64,000 nt of DNA from Paulinella micropora (taxonomy: Eukaryota; Cercozoa; Imbricatea; Euglyphida). Of this stretch, positions 29,793 to 40,300 are shown piece after piece. Under the pieces are notes generated by a model. That model was not told the origin of the DNA, did no database searches, and saw nothing but the letters and a program-made list of their open reading frames with translations. A program made the translations under genes and the position numbers. Location: assembly GCA_009731375.1 (NCBI GenBank), contig BJOX01000132.1, forward strand, positions 314,818 through 378,817. The letters run 5' to 3'. Positions within the stretch are counted from its first letter, which is position 1, and every line of letters starts with the position of its first letter.

Positions 29793-31514
29793 ATGGCAGC
29801 CGCCATGCCGTCCTCCTCTGCCCCCTCTGGGGTGCCCGCTGCCTCCTCTGGCCCCTCGTCTAGGATTGGCCTGTTGCAAACAGAACTCCACGCCATCCTC
29901 ACGCAAGCGTCGGCCCGCGTCTTCCGAGACCGCTTCGAGCCCAATTTCACTCTCATGTCCGGCGGCCGCCTGCACATCCTGCCTTCCGAGCGCGCTAGAC
30001 TCAACACTTTGCTGCGCGTTCTCGTTTGCCTAGCTTGCCCCGGCCCCCCTCTTGTCGAAGTCTTGCACATGCCGTTCTGTAAGCTCGTCATCGATCTCGA
30101 CTCCAAACAGACCCCACAGCTCTCGCCCGCACGGTTCGGCCAATTCATGCGCGCCTTCCTGGCCGTGCTGGCTTCCCTGGTCATCTCGCGCCTCGTCGCG
30201 AGCGGCTGGGACCCCGCGGCCGCGCGGGCTGCCTGTACCTGCCATGTCTTGCAGTCGCACGGCCCTGCGTCCAAGTTCCAAGTCGAACACCTCGAAGACG
30301 GCTCGCGCTCGCGCAAACTCGTCCAATTCGTCAAGCTGTCCTTCCACCTAGTCTTGAGCGGGCTGGCTCTCCACTGGGCAGACGCCGGCCTCTTGGTCCA
30401 GGCCGCCGCCCGCGCCTTCCCGCTACACTTCTCAGATTACCCAGATCTGCCCCTCGAGTCCGTCGTAGACCTCTCCATCTACAAACAAAAAGCAGGCTGC
30501 CGTTTCGTGTACTGCGACAAAGCAGAACGACGCCTCTGCGAGGGCTGCTTCCAACAGGACGGGCCTCCACCCCCACACTGCCCCTTCAACAAAAACTGCC
30601 ACACGCACGTCTCCGCCCGCCGACCCATCCTCCCTCTCGGCGTCTTCAGTCCGCTACCCAGCCCGCTAGCGGGGGGCATGCCCCCCGCGCCCCCCCTTCC
30701 GGCTCACGCCACCGGGTCGAGCTCTGCTGCTGCCCCCTGCACCTGCGACGGGGTGGGCAGGGGGGCGGGGGGTCCTGCTTGTCTAGTCCGACATTTCGGC
30801 TTTACCCCAGCCATTAGCCTCAGCGAGGCCCAACTCGACGAGTTTACTGCTTCCGCCAGCGTTGGCGACTGCGAGGGTGCCCCGAGCGCCCCGGCCTGGC
30901 AAGAGCAGGATGCGTCTGCGCGTTTCAAGCGCCCCCCACCCGCTGCTGCTCCTGCCCGGCAGCAGGGTCGCGCCTGTGCACCTCGGGCGGGGGGCCGTCG
31001 ACGCGCTGCGTCGTCGCAACCCCCGGCCGAGGGCTCTGCTGCTGCTCCCGAGCGCGCCGAGGGCGCAGCAGTAGAGTCAGAGCGCCCCGCTAGGCCCCCC
31101 GGCGTGCTTCCGCGCCTGGCTTGGGGGCAGGCCCTTCCCGGGAGTGTTGCCCTCGCTCAGCCGCCAGGCCTGGCTTCTGTCACGTTTGGCGGCCGAACAG
31201 ACCAAAAGCAGCTGGTGCAGCTCCTTGCCGCGCACTTGGCCCCCTACCTAGGGGACAAGTGCAAGTTCCAGGCCGTCGCCTGGCAACCTGGTGGCTACAT
31301 CCGGGGCTACACGGCGCCGGGCACCGCGCGGTGCCCCTTCAAAAGCGCTCGGGCCAACCAGCCACAAGCGCATGGCCGCAACCGCCTCCTTGTAATGCTG
31401 GGGCAGCACGTGCTAACCATTCGCTGCTTCAACGGAGAATGTAGCAGCTGCTCGGGGGGGTTATATTTGCTTTATGCTACCCTTGTGTTCCAGGAACAAG
31501 CTCTGTCTCCGTGA
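29793..31514 (+). CDS. Herpes UL52-type archaeo-eukaryotic primase
   Basis: From the ATG in a good context (GACCATGG, 29793) the protein has 573 residues. The three AEP catalytic motifs are visible: VIDLDS with Asp101 and Asp103, KLSFHLVL with Ser183 and His185, and VVDLSIY with Asp226 followed by an Arg about 11 residues on. A Cys/His-rich segment (CEGC ... CPFNKNC) follows. The C-terminal part (about residues 510-555) has Cys, His and the CFNGEC pair expected for the UL52-type zinc-binding domain. A Pro/Ala-rich disordered insert lies between (about 290-450). This enzyme would make RNA primers for DNA replication. The frame ends soon after the zinc domain, but a second frame from 31474 looks like the true C-terminus, so a short intron or an indel (G7 run at about 31456) is likely. 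The UL9-like helicase lies downstream. Confidence 0.75.
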   Translation: MAAAMPSSSAPSGVPAASSGPSSRIGLLQTELHAILTQASARVFRDRFEPNFTLMSGGRLHILPSERARLNTLLRVLVCLACPGPPLVEVLHMPFCKLVIDLDSKQTPQLSPARFGQFMRAFLAVLASLVISRLVASGWDPAAARAACTCHVLQSHGPASKFQVEHLEDGSRSRKLVQFVKLSFHLVLSGLALHWADAGLLVQAAARAFPLHFSDYPDLPLESVVDLSIYKQKAGCRFVYCDKAERRLCEGCFQQDGPPPPHCPFNKNCHTHVSARRPILPLGVFSPLPSPLAGGMPPAPPLPAHATGSSSAAAPCTCDGVGRGAGGPACLVRHFGFTPAISLSEAQLDEFTASASVGDCEGAPSAPAWQEQDASARFKRPPPAAAPARQQGRACAPRAGGRRRAASSQPPAEGSAAAPERAEGAAVESERPARPPGVLPRLAWGQALPGSVALAQPPGLASVTFGGRTDQKQLVQLLAAHLAPYLGDKCKFQAVAWQPGGYIRGYTAPGTARCPFKSARANQPQAHGRNRLLVMLGQHVLTIRCFNGECSSCSGGLYLLYATLVFQEQALSP

Positions 31515-31937
31515 GCGCACGCAAGTCGTGCTCCAGCCCGACCCGGGCCCCGATCCCGACGAACAAGCAGCCACCGTTCTTGTTCCCTCTGACGACAACG
31601 CTAGCCCCGAGCACGTCTCAGAGCAAAAACAGCCGGAAGAAAAACTGAGCGTCGAAGGCGACAATTCGCCTTCCGATACAGAAGAACAGAATTCCAGAGA
31701 AGAATTGGTGGAAACGTACTTGCAAAATCGAGGTAAGCACAAAAAATGAAATTGTTTTTTATCTTCTGTATCAGAAGGCCTGTTTTTCATTGCGATATCA
31801 TGTTTGTGTGCGTGTGCTGAGTAGCTGCCTCGGTTCCCGCCGAGGAAGGCAAGCGCAGCAGCGGATCCGATGCAGCCGAGGTCCCCTTCGCTCTTCCCCT
31901 AAGCAAAAGACAGATAAATCACAAGTCGAGTTTCTAG
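31474..31937 (+). other. Probable C-terminal exons of the primase gene with an 89-nt intron
   Basis: The frame starting in the 31474 phase is acidic and clearly coding-like (VLQPDPGPDPDEQAA, Glu/Ser-rich). It reaches CGAG|GTAAGC (donor at 31733). A possible acceptor GTGTGCTGAG ends at 31821. Splicing joins the phase to a 38-codon exon with Glu/Lys/Ser composition and the basic tail PLSKRQINHK, ending at TAG (31935-31937). The spliced tail would be a disordered acidic-basic extension. RNA evidence is needed to fix the structure. Confidence 0.4.
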
Positions 31938-31964
31938 GTATGAAAAAAAAGAAGTAAGCCTACC

Positions 31965-32905
31965 CTGCGCCGGCCCGGCGGCCGCCACCTGTGGAGTAGG
32001 GGAAACGGCCGCCGGGCCGGCGCTTGGCACCGGTGCCCTATTTCTGGGGGTGCAGTGGGTGGACGTTGCTATACTAAATATAGGGGATGTGTCCAAATGA
32101 GATGTGGCCAAGGGGGGTGCGCCGGCCCGGCGGCCGCCACCTGTGGAGTAGGGGAAACGGCCGCCGGGCCGGCGCTTGGCACCGGTGCCCTATTTCTGGG
32201 GGTGCAGTGGGTGGACGTTGCTATACTAAATATAGGGGATGTGTCCAAATGAGATGTGGCCAAGGGGGGTGCGCCGGCCCGGCGGCCGCCACCTGTGGAG
32301 TAGGGGAAACGGCCGCCGGGCCGGCGCTTGGCACCGGTGCCCTATTTCTGGGGGTGCAGTGGGTGGACGTTGCTATACTAAATATAGGGGATGTGTCCAA
32401 ATGAGATGTGGCCAAGGGGGGTGCGCCGGCCCGGCGGCCGCCACCTGTGGAGTAGGGGAAACGGCCGCCGGGCCGGCGCTTGGCACCGGTGCCCTATTTC
32501 TGGGGGTGCAGTGGGTGGACGTTGCTATACTAAATATAGGGGATGTGTCCAAATGAGATGTGGCCAAGGGGGGTGCGCCGGCCCGGCGGCCGCCACCTGT
32601 GGAGTAGGGGAAACGGCCGCCGGGCCGGCGCTTGGCACCGGTGCCCTATTTCTGGGGGTGCAGTGGGTGGACGTTGCTATACTAAATATAGGGGATGTGT
32701 CCAAATGAGATGTGGCCAAGGGGGGTGCGCCGGCCCGGCGGCCGCCACCTGTGGAGTAGGGGAAACGGCCGCCGGGCCGGCGCTTGGCACCGGTGCCCTA
32801 TTTCTGGGGGTGCAGTGGGTGGACGTTGCTATACTAAATATAGGGGATGTGTCCAAATGAGATGTGGCCAAGGGGGGTGCGCCGGCCCGGCGGCCGCCAC
32901 CTGTT
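31965..32905. repeat. 152-bp minisatellite, about six copies
   Basis: Units repeat exactly every 152 bp (for example 32111, 32263, 32415, 32567, 32719). Each contains an inverted GC-rich pair (GGCCCGGCGGCCG and CGGCCGCCGGGCC) around CCACCTGTGGAG, plus an AT-rich part with CTATACTAAATATAGGGG. The near-identical copies imply recent amplification. The array lies between the primase tail and the UL9-like gene and is preceded and followed by TTTCTAGG, so it may sit in an intron or be an origin-like repeat. Confidence 0.9.
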
Positions 32906-32959
32906 TCTAGGCAGGATGAGCAGGGGTAGTCTTCTGGTTATAACGGCATTGCTGACTAT

Positions 32960-34395
32960 ATGTGCGTGTGTTTGTGTAAGGAGGGGAAAGGAAAGACTCA
33001 GGCAGAGGAAGCCCCTCTTGTTACTCCGCATTGGCGCGACTGGGTGCAGCCCCTGTGCAGAAGGGTCACTGCTTTGATTACGGCTTTGAACTGCAAGCTA
33101 ACTCAGGCAGTGTCTGCCGTCATCGAGAGCACGGTGCAGCTGTCGGACCCCGGTAACTTAGAGACCGCTCCCATCAAACGATTCAAGGCGGTCCTCGGCG
33201 CGGGCTCTCTGTGCATTTACTCGTACAGGGCACAGCATATTACACGGCACGCGGGGGAGGCGTATATCGAAGTTGAGATAGACGATGATGGGGAGGAAAT
33301 CGTGATGCGAGGAAGCTGCTCCGTCTGCGATGCCGCGCGGGGGGCAGAGGATGAGCCTCCCGAACGCATGGTGGCAAACTCCAGCCACGAAAGGAGAAGC
33401 AGGGAAACAAAAACAAGCCGGCGACGCCTGGAGAGGAAAAGCGGCGAGAGGGGGAGAAACTGCTGCTGTGGCGGATCGTGACCAACCTCAGGACCCGTCG
33501 GCTCTACGAAGTGCTCCCAAAGGCTGAGAGCCGCGGGTCTCTTGCGGTGGTTGAGGGTATCAGCGCTACGCGCGCAGATCCCCTCTGGACGACCAAGGGT
33601 CTTTGCGACTGCAACTGCGACTCGCAGTGCAAAGTTGAGATCAAGAAGGGGGACTTTTGGTGGAGCTGCAACGCCTGCGGGGCGCGGAGGTGCCTGGGGC
33701 AGCGGGTCAACCGGGGTGGTTCGATGCGCGACGCATACGGGAGTATTGACGTGTGGAACGCGCTGCACGAGCCGGGGTCTCCACACGTGGCGAACGAGTG
33801 TATAACGAGAGAGGACGTAAACACCGAGTGGGCCGCGCCGTTTGGCATTACGAAAGTGCACGACCTGCTACTGTTTCTCGAGCCTTGTGGGGCGGGCAAG
33901 ACGTACCAGCTGCAAAAGGCGCTCAGCGCTCTGCTTCGCGGCACACAGCCGGAGGGCTGGACGGACCAGATGATAGAGGCGTTGCGGGATTGGTTGCGCG
34001 AGACGCAGCAACGGCAAGGCCCCGAGGTGGGGGTCCGAATTGGCGCAATCGCAAGCCGCCTGACATACTGCCAAGCCTTAGCCAACAGGTTTCGGGAGTT
34101 TGGGTTTGTGCTAAAGCCCACGCCGGGGTCCGAGAGAAATTACTGCATCTGGACCTATGAATCAATCTGGAACGTCACAGACCCAAGACGGCGCGTGCAC
34201 AAGGAGGGGGAAGTGTACTATCAAATCCTCTTGCTGGACGAGGTGGAGAGCCTGTTGCATCAAGCTGCACAGGGCCTGAACGCGCCTAAGGAAGGCGCTA
34301 ATTTGCAGACGTTCGAGATGCTTGTGGCCTCTGCGGACGTGATTATTGCGTTGGACGCATTTCTGTCTGTTCGCACGGTAGAGGTGCTGCTAGCC
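32960..34395 (+). pseudogene. Herpes UL9-type origin-binding helicase, N-terminal half, truncated
   Basis: The region from 33478 has a cysteine cluster (CDCNCDSQC ... CNACGARRC), then a superfamily 2 helicase start: Walker A PCGAGKTY (GKT at 33895-33903), a motif Ia-like ASRLTYCQALANRF segment, a WTYESI segment, and Walker B LLLDEVES (DE at 34237-34242), followed by ALDAFLSVRTVEVL. This order matches the herpesvirus origin-binding protein family, an ATP-dependent replication initiator helicase. Family likeness ends at about 34395, where the forward strand becomes antisense of the GPCR gene, so motifs IV-VI and the DNA-binding part are missing. Upstream coding-like sequence (from 32960) is in another frame, with the change near 33430-33480. 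A non-functional fragment is likely. Confidence 0.65.
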
Positions 34396-37300
34396 ATGAA
34401 AAAGACGGTGAGCACGACCGCGGTTGCTGCGACAAAGATGGAAACCATGAGGGCCACCTTGGTGTCCTTGAAGCGCACCACCTGTACTTTCTGTCCGGGT
34501 TCAAAGATGCGGAAGATGGCGTACAGGCGGTAGGTCTTGGAGAATAGAGCGCCAAAGACCACGGAAGACAAAAGGCAAGGAATCCACCAGCGCAGAGCGC
34601 ACAGTCCTGAGCCGGGAGAGGGTGGTAAGGCGAATAACACGGCGGAGGCACAGACTTCACCACAAGCCGCAACCAACACGAGACTAAAGTGGAAGCTAGA
34701 GGCCCTAATAAGCTTGCTCTTTCTAAACTTGATAATCAGCGCGAAGACCACGCTGCAGCCGACCGCAGCGGCTAGCGCCACGGCCAAAACAGCCCAGCGC
34801 GCAGGTCGAGGCGGCGCCAGTATGTCGACGTAGGGCACGCAGCCGCGGTTGCCGTTGCCCAGTGCGTTGGTGCCGAACGGAAACCTGCGGCAGAGCGCAG
34901 CCCCGCTGGGCGCGGGCGCGGGCGCATAGTAGCCGGGCTGGCACGGCAGGCACTCGGCCAGCGTGCCGTAGGGGCTGTAGCGTCCCTCCGCGCAGGGTAC
35001 ACACTTGCCCTGCAGCCCCTCGGTAGCGGCTGGGGGGGGCGGCTGCCTGTACGAGCCGGGGCCGCAGGAAGCGTCGGCTGCGAGGCCCAGCTGGTATTGC
35101 ATGTTCTGGGCGGCAGAGTACTCAAAAGACTGCGTGAAGCCCGCGTGCTCCCCGGCGATGGCCGCCGCGTCCCACTCACGGAGTGCCAGCAGAGGCACGG
35201 GTACCAAGGCGCGCATCTCTGCCTCCACGTGCGCCAAGGCCGCGAGTGGCCACTCGTAGTACAACTCGGTAGAAATGAATTCGTCGTAGCCCTGGTGGTT
35301 CTGGGCGTTGATAATTTTGAAGTCCTCAATGCGATACAAGCCGAGTGACACGGCCCGCTCGATGTGTGAGGTGCGTATCATGCCCACCTGGCAGGGGTCC
35401 AGGGGGTTCAAAACCTTCTCTAGCACGCTGGCATAGCTGNNNNNNNNNNATCCAGGGGGTTCATAACCCGCTCTAGCACGCTGGCATAGCTGCCGGTCGC
35501 CTGCACGCGCCCCTGGAAAACGCGTTGCAAGTTGTAGCCACGCTTAAAAAATTCGAACCACTGCAGGTGGAAACCCGCAAACGATTCCAGGCTGGGAATG
35601 CACAGGGTTAGGCCAACGCTCTGACCGTACCTGGCTAAATCCTCGATCGTGGGGGTAGCTGTGCCGGGCATCAGGCGGTCGCTCCGCGCAAAAATAACCC
35701 CGCCGTACGGGCTGGGCCTGCCGTTGAAGATGCGCACGACCGACGCGAGCGCCTGGAGCGAGTAGTTCCGCTGCTCCCGCAGGTACGTGCCGGGGTCCAA
35801 AAAGACAAAGTCGACGGGGCAGAGGTCGCGCCGCAGGGGCTCGGGCGCCGCAGCCGATGTCGTCGTCGTCGTCGTCGCGGCCGCCGACGAGCCGTTACAG
35901 AAGCCCGCTGGGAGAGAGGGGAGCGCGTCGAGCAGCTCTAGCCGCAGGTAGCACTGGTAGCGGCGGAAGTACTCGTTGAGGGTGTCCTCAAACGTAGGTT
36001 GCCACTTTTGCCACAGGACCGCTCGTTCTTCCTCGCCCTGGGCCAGCATTCCAATGACAAGAGTGCGGTTGGGGTAATGTTGGCAGGACTCGATGGGCTT
36101 GTAAGCGACCAGCTCGTCGCGCGGCAGGCGCTCCAGGCCGCCGTAGGCGCGCGTAGCCCGCCCGGGGGGGGGCAGTGGAGACAGGCGGCTTGGCCCGACA
36201 GGTTCCCAAAAGTGCCGGGGGCGCACTGCAAGCAGGCGCCCAGCCCGCTGGCGCTGTAGAGCCCCGGCGCGCAGGGCACGCAGGGGCGGATGCTCTGCTT
36301 GCTCCAGGCTGGGGCCCGGAGGGCTTCCTTCTGCGCTAGGCGCTCAGACCCCGGCCCGCAGCGCCAGCTGGTTGGCTCGAGGAGGTTCAGCTGGTACCAA
36401 ACCTCTGCCGGGGCCGCAAAGCCGTGCGGGATAATGAAGCCGGCGTGGTTGCCGGCGGTGGCCGCTTGATCGTACTCCCGCAGCGCCAGCAGGGGGATCC
36501 GCATGTTCTCCCAGATCTCTTGCGCCACGTGAGGCAGCGCTAGCAAGGTCCACTCGTTGTATAGAGGAGTGGAGGAATGGAGGTGGAAGCCGGCGTGCTG
36601 CTGTTCGTTTAGGACCCTGAAGTCACCGAGCCCTACCCGGCCGTCCAGGACCAGCTTCTCGAGGGTGTAGGTCCTGGCCAGGGCCAGGTCGCAGCCGCCC
36701 GGCCGCCAGAGCCCCAACACTGCCTCGTCGTGGCGGCCGGTAAAGTTGATCCCGCCGGACAGCAACTCCTCCACCCTAAGCCCGTGGTTGAACAACTCTA
36801 GGCGATGAACCAGGAAGCCCTCGAAACTGTCGGCGGAAACGGCGCAGCCGCGCAGCGGCCGCACGCCGCCTACAAAAAGCAGCGCGCGCAGCTGCGCCAG
36901 GGTCTCAATGCCAATCAGCGCGGGGTTGGTCGTTNNNNNNNNNNCGCCGCCTATGGCAAGCAGTGCGCGCAGCTGCGCCAGGGTCTCGATGCCAATCAGA
37001 GCGGGGTTGTTCGTTCGCTTGACCAGGACCCCCCCGAAGCTGGCGTAGGTCTGGCCGTCATAGCGCCGCAACACCGAGGCCACCGGCGTGGCATTAAGCG
37101 TGTGCTGAAAAAGGGGGATGTCCCCGCCAGCCACGAAGGCCAGGTCCAGCCCTAGGGGGTCCAGCGCGCCGCCGCTGTCTCGTAGCCTCTGCCGCAACAC
37201 ACCGTCATTCTCCAGGACCTGCAGCCGGAAGGAGCAGTTGTAGCGATTCATGTGGGCATTCAGGGTCTGCTGGAAGGTGGGCTCCCAGGCGCCGCGCGTG

Positions 37301-40300
37301 CTGTCCAGCTGCGCGTCGACGGCGGGCATGCCGATCCTGATCCGGTTCTGCGAAAAAAGGCTGCAGGCCCCGATCGGCTCGTAGATGGCCTCCTGGCGGG
37401 CTTGCTGAACACAGCCCGTCGAGCCTAGCGCGAGCGTCGTCCAGCCCTCGGCGCAGTCCGAACAGCTCGTGCTGCCGCTCGCGTTGTTGAACTGGCCGAG
37501 GGGGCAGGGCAAGGACGCGCGCCCGTCCCGGTTGTACCAGCCCGGCGGGCAGGGTTCGCAACCCCGCCCCACCGACGACGACGACGACGCTCGGCGCGTC
37601 TGGCCTGGCGCGCACGTGTGGCCGGTGGGGTCCAGCAGGTCCAGCTCATACCACACCCGGGCCTCCGCGTCGTAGCCGTCCGAGTCTGCGCTCACAAAGC
37701 CTGCGTGGCCGCCCGCCACCGCCGCCGGGCTGTACGCCTGCATGGACAGTAGAGGAATCCTGGCGTTCTCCCACACTGACGGCTGGACCCTGGTGGGCAG
37801 AGCCAACAAGGTCCATTCACGATATAAGGGCGTAGACAGCGCGAGCCCGAAGCCAGCGCGGGCCACGTCAGCGGCTGGTTCGATTACAAAGTAATTCTCA
37901 CCGCTCACCAAGCCCTGCGCCAACAGGGCCTCGAGCGCGTACGATCGCGCGAACGCCACGTCGCACAGCCCGGGCTGCTCATATAAGCCCAGAATCGACA
38001 GCCGGTGCTCGCCGGCCCAGTGAGCCCGGCGTAGGTCAAAGATGGCCGAGAGGTCCAGGCCGTGCCGAAAGAATTCAAACCATTGCGCCACGTAGCCCTC
38101 AAACGAATCCCGTGCTACTGCGCAGAGTTTCAACGTGCGGCCGACGCTAGAGAAATCCGCCAGAGTCCGCAGGTTCTGGTTCGTGTCCGCGCGGCGCACC
38201 ATCACCCCCGCAAAGTGGCGGTAGGTCTGCGTGCCGTACTTACGCACCACGGACGCCGCCGGCACGGCCCCGAGGTGGTAGTGGAAAAAGGGCACGTCAC
38301 CGCCCGGCAGAAAAGCCAGGTCCAGCCCCGAGCCCGGCCCGCGCATAAGCTCGGCCGACAGCTCGGAGTCGTTGGCCAGCACCCGCAGCTCGAAGGAACA
38401 GCCAAACCGATTCATGTGGCTATTAAGGGCCTCTTCCAGCGTGGGCTGCCACTGCCGCAGGGTCACCTCCCGGCCCCCGTCGACCGCGCTGATGCCTACC
38501 ACCAACAACCGGCCGGCTGGCTCGCAGCCCGGGAGCGGTTCGTACGTCGACAGCTGGCTGGCGGGCTCGCAGCGCTGGCTGCCCACCCTGTCGTTGGTAG
38601 TGCCCTCCGGGCACAGCTCGCACCGGGTGGAGCCCAGCGACCCGGCCCGGAACCCCAACGGGCAAGGCAGGCAGGCCAGTCCGTCCTGGTTGTAGCGTCC
38701 GGCCGCGCATGGCTCGCAACCCGCGGCAGAGCCCGCCGGGGCCGCGGCGCGAGTAGAACCCGCCGCACACGCTCCGCCCACTGGGTCCATTAGGTTGAGT
38801 TGGTACCACACGTTGGCCTCGGCCGCAAAGTCGGGGGGCTGCACAAACCCTGCGTGCTGCCCCTGCAGGGCGGCCGCCGTGTCGCTCTGCATAGCCAGCA
38901 GGGGGGTTCGCACCGCGTCCCTGATCGCCGCGCTCACGTGCGGCAGGGCCAGCAGGGTCCATTCGGTGTACAACTCGGTAGAGACCGCCAGCTTAAACCC
39001 GCGGTAGCTCTGGGCGTTCACTATTACCACCTCCGCCTGGTTTACCAAAGCCCGCCCAGCCAACGACTCCAGCGTGTACGTGCGGGCCAGGGCCACGTCA
39101 CACTTCTCGGCCCCTACCCCCCAGAGCCCCAGCACCGATTCGTCGTGCCCGTCCGTCATGCGCACACGCTCTGGCGGGAAGAGCGCCGCCAGCTCCAGGC
39201 CCTGCTTGAAGAACTCGTAGCGCTGCGCCAGGTAGCCCTCGAACGAGTCGTACGACACGGCGCACAGCCTCAGGCCTGGCTGCTGGCCCGCCTCCAGCGC
39301 CAGCCCCGCGAGCGTGTTGGACGGGTTCACGCCCGAGCCACGCAGCCGCAAGATCACGCCTCCAAACTTAGAATACGTGTGCAGCGCCGAATACTTGCGC
39401 ACCACCGATGCCAGGGGCTGCGTCCCCGGCGCGTGCCGCAACACGCGCGGCACGTCGCCCCCCGCCAAAAACGCAAACTCCAGCCCGCTGCTATTCACAG
39501 CGCCCAGCAGACGGCCCTGCAACATCTCTGTATCGCTTGCTAGCATCTCAAGAGTGACCCGGCAGCCAAAGCGACCCAGGTGCTTGTTGATGGTGTCCTG
39601 GAACGTAGGACCCCACTGCTGCTGCAAGGCCGCGTTGCCCACCATCCCAATGCGCAGTGTGGCGTCACGGAACAGCCCGCACTCTGCCAATGGCTCGTAG
39701 GTGGCCAGCTCGGTCAGCAGCATGCAGAACGTGCTGCCCAGCGAGCCGGTAGTGAGCCCCGCGGGGCATGGCTGACACTCGGTACTCCCGGCCTGTTCAT
39801 TAAACGTGCCCGCCGGGCACGGCAGGCAGGCTCGTCCGTCCACGTTGTACGTGCCGCTAGCGCACTCCACACACACCGCCACCTCCCCGCACATAGTGGC
39901 CTGCCTCATCGACCCCGGCATGCACACCCCCGCAATACTCATCAGGCCCAGCTGGTACCAGACCTCGGCCTCGGCGGCCAGTTCGCGGGGCGCCACAAAC
40001 CCCGCGTGCCCCCCGAACCCCGCCGCTTCGCTGTTGCTCTGCATAGCTAGCAGAGGCGTCGTCACTGCCAGTCTGATCTCGTCGGCCACGTGCGGCAGAG
40101 CCACCAGCGTGCCCTCTGTGTACAGCGGCGTGCTTGCTCTGAGCTCGAAGCCCGGGAGCGCTTGTTCGTGTAGCACGGCCACTGAGTGTGCGTTAAGACG
40201 CCCCTGTTCCACCAGCGCCTCCAGCGTCGAAGAGCGCGCCAGGGCCACGTCGCAGGCTGCACCGGCCGCTGCCGGGTCCGGCAGCCCCCACAGGCCCAGC

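Noticed and set aside
31965-32905. CRISPR array
   Set aside because: The whole 152-bp unit repeats without unique spacers, and no cas-like gene is present.
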